Source: Anaerolineae bacterium (lineage in GTDB: Bacteria; Chloroflexota; Anaerolineae; Aggregatilineales; J027). From it: a DNA stretch of 64,000 nucleotides. Position numbers and translations under genes: made by a program. Positions 60,069 through 64,000 of the stretch are shown here, in pieces. The stretch lies in NCBI GenBank assembly GCA_008933735.1, contig WBUL01000006.1, positions 62,001 to 126,000 of the forward strand. Reading direction: 5' to 3'. Each line of letters starts with the position of its first letter. Position 1 is the stretch's first letter. A model generated the notes under the pieces. It was not told the DNA's origin and did no database searches. It saw only the letters and a list, made by a program, of their open reading frames with translations.

Positions 60069-61433
60069 CTAAAAATCTTCCAGATTCACAGACGAGCGTT
60101 TCAGGTTAGCAAACTGCGTGAGTTCTTTGTTGAAGAACAGTTCAATCTGTCCGGTTGGACCATTGCGATGCTTTGCCACGATAATATCCGCCTCGTTCGG
60201 ACGTTCGGTGTTTTCATTATACATTTCGTCACGATAGATGAACATCACTACGTCGGCGTCTTGCTCGATAGATCCGCTTTCTCTCAAATCTGAGAGCACC
60301 GGCCGTTTATCGGTGCGCTGCTCGACGGCACGGGAAAGCTGGGCGCCAGCGACGATTGGCACGTTAATTTCGCGGGCAATTTCCTTTAAATTACGCGAAA
60401 TATGGCTGATTTCCTGGACGCGGTTAGTGCCATCAACCCGACCGCCTGTTGTCATCAACTGCAAGTAATCCACAATCACCAGGTCAAGCCCTGATTCTCG
60501 GTACAAGCGGCGGCATTTTGTCCGAAGCTGCATGACGCTCAGGGCGGGGGTATCATCCAGGAACATTTTTAATCCGCCCAGCGATCCAGTGGCCTCAACA
60601 AACAAATCCCATTCATGCTCATTGAGCTGGCCGAGGCGCAGCTTCTGCTGGTTAATGCGGGTTTCCGTCGCAACCAGGCGCTGAATCAACTGCTCCGTGC
60701 TCATCTCCAGGCTAAAGACCGCGACTCGTGCCTTGCTGCGAGTTGCATTCATCGCCATATTGAGCATCAGAGAAGTTTTGCCCACACCGGGACGTGCGGC
60801 AATGATGATTAAATCCCCTTTCTGGAATCCCCCCAGCAAATTATCCAGCGCCATAAATCCGGTAGGCACACCCAGTTTTTCGTCCTGGTTGGTATAGAGA
60901 TATTCGATCCGGTCATAGTAATCACTCAAGGCCTGCTGCATGGAAATCAGGTCTTTGCGAGAACGCTGTTCTGTAACCCGAAAAAGCGTCCCTTCTGCCC
61001 GGTCAATAACTTCGTTGATGTCGGCATCTTCCTGGCGAGCGATGGTATTGATTTCTTCTGCCGCTTCCAGCAGACGGCGTCGAATCGCGGCCCGCTGGAC
61101 AAGGCGGCCATAGGCTTCGGCATGGATCGAGGTTGGCGTGTTGCTGATCAGATAGGTGATATAAGCCGCGCCGCCAATGTCATTCAGGCGGCCTTGCGAA
61201 CGCAGCTCCTCGATGACCGTCAGATATTCAATCACCTCACTGCGTTCATTCAGACGGACCATGGCTTCCCAGACCCAGCTATTTCGCAGCAGAAAAAAGT
61301 CCTCGGCGATGAGGAATGCTGCCACTTCATAAAAAGCGTCGGGGTTAATCAAGACAGACCCCAGCACAGCCTCTTCCGCTTCCTGGCTGTGGGGCGCCAT
61401 CTGAGATGAGACAGGGATGTTATCTGTGGTCAT
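60069..61433 (-). CDS. dnaB: Replicative DNA helicase DnaB
   Basis: DnaB is the ring-shaped 5'-to-3' helicase of the replisome. The 454-residue protein has the N-terminal HSQEAEEAVLGSVLINPDAF domain, AARPGVGKTSLMLNMA (Walker A), FSLEMS, LVIVDYLQLM (Walker B), SRNLKEIAREINVPI, LSRAVEQRTDKRPVLSDLRE, and the C-terminal NEADIIVAKHRNGPTGQ. No intein is present. The operon order is dnaB - dnaD-like - tandem loader, and a terminator separates it from the upstream BFN gene. Confidence 0.97.
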   Translation of the reverse strand: MTTDNIPVSSQMAPHSQEAEEAVLGSVLINPDAFYEVAAFLIAEDFFLLRNSWVWEAMVRLNERSEVIEYLTVIEELRSQGRLNDIGGAAYITYLISNTPTSIHAEAYGRLVQRAAIRRRLLEAAEEINTIARQEDADINEVIDRAEGTLFRVTEQRSRKDLISMQQALSDYYDRIEYLYTNQDEKLGVPTGFMALDNLLGGFQKGDLIIIAARPGVGKTSLMLNMAMNATRSKARVAVFSLEMSTEQLIQRLVATETRINQQKLRLGQLNEHEWDLFVEATGSLGGLKMFLDDTPALSVMQLRTKCRRLYRESGLDLVIVDYLQLMTTGGRVDGTNRVQEISHISRNLKEIAREINVPIVAGAQLSRAVEQRTDKRPVLSDLRESGSIEQDADVVMFIYRDEMYNENTERPNEADIIVAKHRNGPTGQIELFFNKELTQFANLKRSSVNLEDF

Positions 61434-61447
61434 CTGATGCCTACTAA

Positions 61448-61480
61448 ATATAAAAGAGCCACGTATGATTCATGGCCCTT
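61448..61480 (-). terminator. Terminator between the BFN gene and dnaB
   Basis: On the minus strand AGGGCCA (61479-61473) pairs with TGGCTCT (61461-61455), with one G-U pair, followed by TTTTATATT. It ends the BFN-domain transcript 20-50 nt past its stop. Confidence 0.65.
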
Positions 61481-61499
61481 TTCGATGCTGGGCAGGGGG

Positions 61500-62012
61500 T
61501 TAGCTCTCGTCGAGGTCGTCCATATCGAGGGACTCGACGAAGTCTTTGAACAGACTGAGTTTTTCATCATCGGCGGGAGCGGGCATGGATGGTGTCGCAC
61601 TGAGCTCGACATCATCTTCCGGCTGGATGGCGATTTCCATCACTTTTTCGTTGACATAGATTGGCACTTTAACCCTTACCGCCAGCGCTATAGCGTCGCT
61701 GGGGCGCGAATCAATTTCCAGTTCTTCGCCGTTTTGCTCAATGGCAATAACCGCGTAAAATATATCATCACGTAAATCACTGACCAGGATGTATTTGACA
61801 ACTCCGCCCATTTCCGTGATGACGGATTTAAGCAGGTCATGGGTCAGTGGTCGTGTGACTTCCATATTTTGCAGCTCAACCGTGATGGCTTCTGCTTCGG
61901 CAGGGCCAATCCAGATGGGCAAATAACGGTCATTTTTAATGTCTTTGAGCATCACCACGCGATGCTGTGACATTAAACTTACACGAATACTGTCAATCGT
62001 AACTTCTATCAT
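61500..62012 (-). CDS. Bifunctional nuclease (BFN, DUF151) family protein
   Basis: The 170-residue protein has the BFN core: [56 protein letters not shown], and [23 protein letters not shown] domains are ssDNA/RNA binding or nuclease-like, and the biochemical role in bacteria is weakly defined. The last 35 residues are acidic, ending DDLDES. It has its own terminator and lies divergent from ald. Confidence 0.9.
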   Translation of the reverse strand: MIEVTIDSIRVSLMSQHRVVMLKDIKNDRYLPIWIGPAEAEAITVELQNMEVTRPLTHDLLKSVITEMGGVVKYILVSDLRDDIFYAVIAIEQNGEELEIDSRPSDAIALAVRVKVPIYVNEKVMEIAIQPEDDVELSATPSMPAPADDEKLSLFKDFVESLDMDDLDES

Positions 62013-62147
62013 CGGAAAATCCCTGCGACACTGAGCAGTGTATTGAGTGTGAGATTAGCATATCACATTTAGCCATGTCAAGCGAAAGCACGTAAAATAG
62101 GAAGGCATTTCTCAAATGATGCTCAAGTCTAAATCAGAGGATTCACT

Positions 62148-63254
62148 ATGAAAATCGGTATACCAAAGGAAATCAAAGACAACGAATATCGGGTTTCGAT
62201 GACACCCGGTGGGGTCAAGGAACTGGTGGCGCACGGACATGAGGTACTGGTACAGGCCAGCGCCGGGGAAGGCAGTGGTTTTACCGACGACGAATATAAA
62301 CATGCTGGTGCAAAAATCCTGCCTGCTGCGGCAGATGTATGGAACAGCGTGCAGATGGTCGTAAAGGTCAAAGAACCGCTGAAACAGGAATACGGTTTCA
62401 TGCGGTCTGACCTGGTGCTGTATACCTATCTGCATCTGGCAGCAGTTGAGGAACTGACCAGAGAAATGGTCAAGAGCGGCATCACTGGCATCGCCTATGA
62501 AACCATTGAAATGGCTGATGGGTCGCTTCCTCTCTTGCAGCCCATGAGCGAGGTCGCGGGTCGAATGGCGACTCAGATTGCGGCTCGGTATCTGGAAAAG
62601 CCCCAGGGCGGGCGTGGGATGCTGCTGGGTGGGGTGCCAGGGGTGCGGCCCGCGAATGTGGTGGTGCTGGGGGGTGGAACGGTCGGAACCCACGCGGCAT
62701 ATATGGCGATTGGTATGGGCGCACACGTTACGATTATGGACATTAACCTGAACCGTCTGCGCTATCTGGATGAGATTATGCACGGACGTGTCACCACTGT
62801 TTATGCGAACCGCACCAGCATTGAAGAAGCAGTCACACAGGCCGACGCCGTTATTGGCGCGGTGCTGATTGCGGGTGCCCGCGCTCCGCACCTGGTCACA
62901 CGGGATATGGTTAAGAAAATGAAGCCCGGAAGTGTGATTGTGGATGTGGCGGTTGACCAGGGCGGCTGCGTGGAAACGACCCATGCGACCACCCACAGCG
63001 ACCCGGTGTACTATGTGGACGGGGTGCTGCATTATGGGGTAGCAAATATGCCAGGCGCCGTGCCGCGTACCAGTACCTTTGCCCTCAGCAATGCGACGCT
63101 GAAATATGCCCTTAAAATTGCCGATGAAGGCGTCCAGCGAGCCGCCCTGAATGACGTGGCCCTCCAGAAAGGGTTTAACACCTATCAGGGTCAGTTAGTT
63201 TATAAACCGGTTGCTGAGGCCTTCAACATGGATTATACCCCCCTGGAACTGTAA
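62148..63254 (+). CDS. ald: Alanine dehydrogenase
   Basis: Ald converts L-alanine, NAD+ and water to pyruvate, NADH and ammonia. The 368-residue protein begins MKIGIPKEIKDNEYRVSMTP and has VKVKEPL with the catalytic Lys, YLHLAA with the catalytic His, the NAD motif VVVLGGGTVGTHAAYMAIG, and DVAVDQGGCVETTHATTHSD. The length is typical. It stands alone, with AGAGGA upstream and a perfect 11-bp hairpin downstream. Confidence 0.95.
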   Translation: MKIGIPKEIKDNEYRVSMTPGGVKELVAHGHEVLVQASAGEGSGFTDDEYKHAGAKILPAAADVWNSVQMVVKVKEPLKQEYGFMRSDLVLYTYLHLAAVEELTREMVKSGITGIAYETIEMADGSLPLLQPMSEVAGRMATQIAARYLEKPQGGRGMLLGGVPGVRPANVVVLGGGTVGTHAAYMAIGMGAHVTIMDINLNRLRYLDEIMHGRVTTVYANRTSIEEAVTQADAVIGAVLIAGARAPHLVTRDMVKKMKPGSVIVDVAVDQGGCVETTHATTHSDPVYYVDGVLHYGVANMPGAVPRTSTFALSNATLKYALKIADEGVQRAALNDVALQKGFNTYQGQLVYKPVAEAFNMDYTPLEL

Positions 63255-63263
63255 TTTTTGTCG

Positions 63264-63290
63264 TCAGCGTTCAGAAGCCCTGAACGCTGA
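63264..63290. terminator. Hairpin between convergent genes
   Basis: An exact 11-bp inverted repeat (63264-63274 and 63280-63290) with a 5-nt loop lies between ald and the convergent membrane-protein gene. There is no T-run after it on the plus strand. On the minus strand it is followed by CGACAAAAATT. Confidence 0.6.
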
Positions 63291-63295
63291 TCGCC

Positions 63296-64000
63296 CTATT
63301 CCTCATCGGTGGTTTTTCTCACTTCAATCGGTACATGAACTCGGCGGGGAGCAGAATCATCCTGTCTCTTGCGGGCTGGTGCAGCAGGCGGTGGGGTTTT
63401 TGCGGGCGGCGGAGTCCGGGTGACTGAAACAGGCGGTGATGTTTTCACAGGAGCATGATAGCCGGGTGTTGAACCACCTGGATAAATCACAGGGATTTCT
63501 TCTTCGTCAGGGTCGGGCATCAGCACAGCAATAAACAGACTGATGAAGCCCGCCGCGACCATCAGTGCCCCCTGTACCAGAATCGGGCGGGTGAATGACA
63601 CAATCAGCGCTCGCAGCACACTTCGCAGTGCTTCACTCTGGACGGCATCCACATTTCCGCCGCCTGTCGTCAGGGCAGGCAGCATTAAGGGTAAAATTCC
63701 TAGAGGCAGCAGGGTCGCGATTCCTGCCAGCGCCACAGGCCAACCGATCCAGGCAAAAAAGGTTTTTGACGACGACACCGCCAGAATCACAATCAGGGCA
63801 AGCAGCGCACAGGGCAGTAAAATCGTCAGGGGCGCCAGGGCTAGTTCCAGCGCAATGGGGCGCTGAATGGCCTCGTAAATGTTTCTATCCACTTGCTCAA
63901 GCGAGATGTTTTCGCTTTTAGCAATTTCCTCGCGCAGGATAAAGGTCTCAGGAATATCCTCGGCAAGCTGGTTCTTGGATTCGGTCAGCAGGGCAAAGGT
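63296..64000 (-). CDS. Membrane protein with Pro/Thr-rich C-terminus, 5' partial
   Basis: The minus-strand frame stays open to the window edge: 36 sense codons lie beyond the GTG at 63892 (TFALLTESKNQLAEDIPETF and on). The gene therefore starts outside the window. The visible 234 residues have three hydrophobic segments and a long disordered Pro/Thr/Lys tail (PVKTSPPVSVTRTPPPAKTP). I do not recognise the family. The tail is likely cytoplasmic or wall-facing, depending on a topology I cannot see. Confidence 0.7.
   Translation of the reverse strand, partial: TFALLTESKNQLAEDIPETFILREEIAKSENISLEQVDRNIYEAIQRPIALELALAPLTILLPCALLALIVILAVSSSKTFFAWIGWPVALAGIATLLPLGILPLMLPALTTGGGNVDAVQSEALRSVLRALIVSFTRPILVQGALMVAAGFISLFIAVLMPDPDEEEIPVIYPGGSTPGYHAPVKTSPPVSVTRTPPPAKTPPPAAPARKRQDDSAPRRVHVPIEVRKTTDEE

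Noticed and set aside
62112-63032. Minus-strand open frame of 306 residues
   Set aside because: It is the antisense shadow of ald, whose family motifs are complete on the plus strand.

Overview
The window looks like a piece of a Chloroflexota chromosome, probably of the Anaerolineae type. This is inferred, not proven. It rests on Thr/Pro-rich (TPTP) linkers in exported proteins, several PknB-type Ser/Thr kinases with a PP2C phosphatase, a DnaB-DnaD-DnaC-like replication operon, a bacterial Elp3, and TTG/GTG starts with short or absent leaders. Genes are tightly packed, often with 1-4 nt overlaps. There is one tRNA (Gly-GCC). I found no rRNA, CRISPR array, insertion sequence or prophage.

Layout. 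1-9.3 kb: end of a multi-spanning membrane protein, a URO-D-family gene with rsmD, tRNA-Gly, a PP2C phosphatase, an L,D-transpeptidase, a TetR regulator with a visible operator, a type II NADH dehydrogenase, a decayed flavin-oxidase-like gene, and trmO. 9.3-17.5 kb: an ECF sigma factor with a degenerate anti-sigma-like partner and trxB, then secG with a peptide-binding protein, a pseudouridine synthase, a MEMO-family gene and priA. 17.5-25.4 kb: exported, methyltransferase, SDR and hydrolase genes, then an opposite-strand REC/roadblock - kinase - GNAT operon and a LysM lipoprotein. 25.4-31.4 kb: a membrane protein/GNAT/Trm112 operon, a PspA-like protein with a sensor kinase and response regulator, and rpsT. 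31.4-36.4 kb: polysaccharide genes (two Wzz-like proteins, a BY-kinase-like ATPase, rmlA, rmlB) and a DUF5996-like protein.

36.4-42 kb holds the least ordinary metabolic cassette: a multiheme cytochrome, a beta-propeller lipoprotein with cytochrome motifs, and an FG-GAP protein with a C-terminal cytochrome c domain that is split by an apparent one-base frameshift. 42-46.3 kb is one 1379-residue kinase whose extracellular TPR half is internally duplicated. 46.4-53.3 kb carries a CBS protein, a P1 peptidase, a heterodimeric ABC exporter and a protein with four ComEA-type helix-hairpin-helix modules. The exporter is preceded by a 16-codon leader ORF whose stop codon touches a terminator-like hairpin, which is the layout of antibiotic-sensing ribosome-mediated attenuation.

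53.3-58 kb: an SRPBCC-like pseudogene, a hydrolase, an M20 peptidase, elp3, and a divergent Trm9-like methyltransferase. The last two suggest a bacterial cm5U-to-mcm5U wobble-base pathway. 58-61.4 kb is the helicase operon, with a DnaC-like loader made of two fused AAA+ modules. The window ends with a BFN-domain protein, alanine dehydrogenase and a truncated membrane protein.

My strongest candidates for something undescribed are the exporter leader/attenuator, the elp3 plus Trm9-like pair, the tandem helicase loader, and the cytochrome/propeller/FG-GAP cassette.
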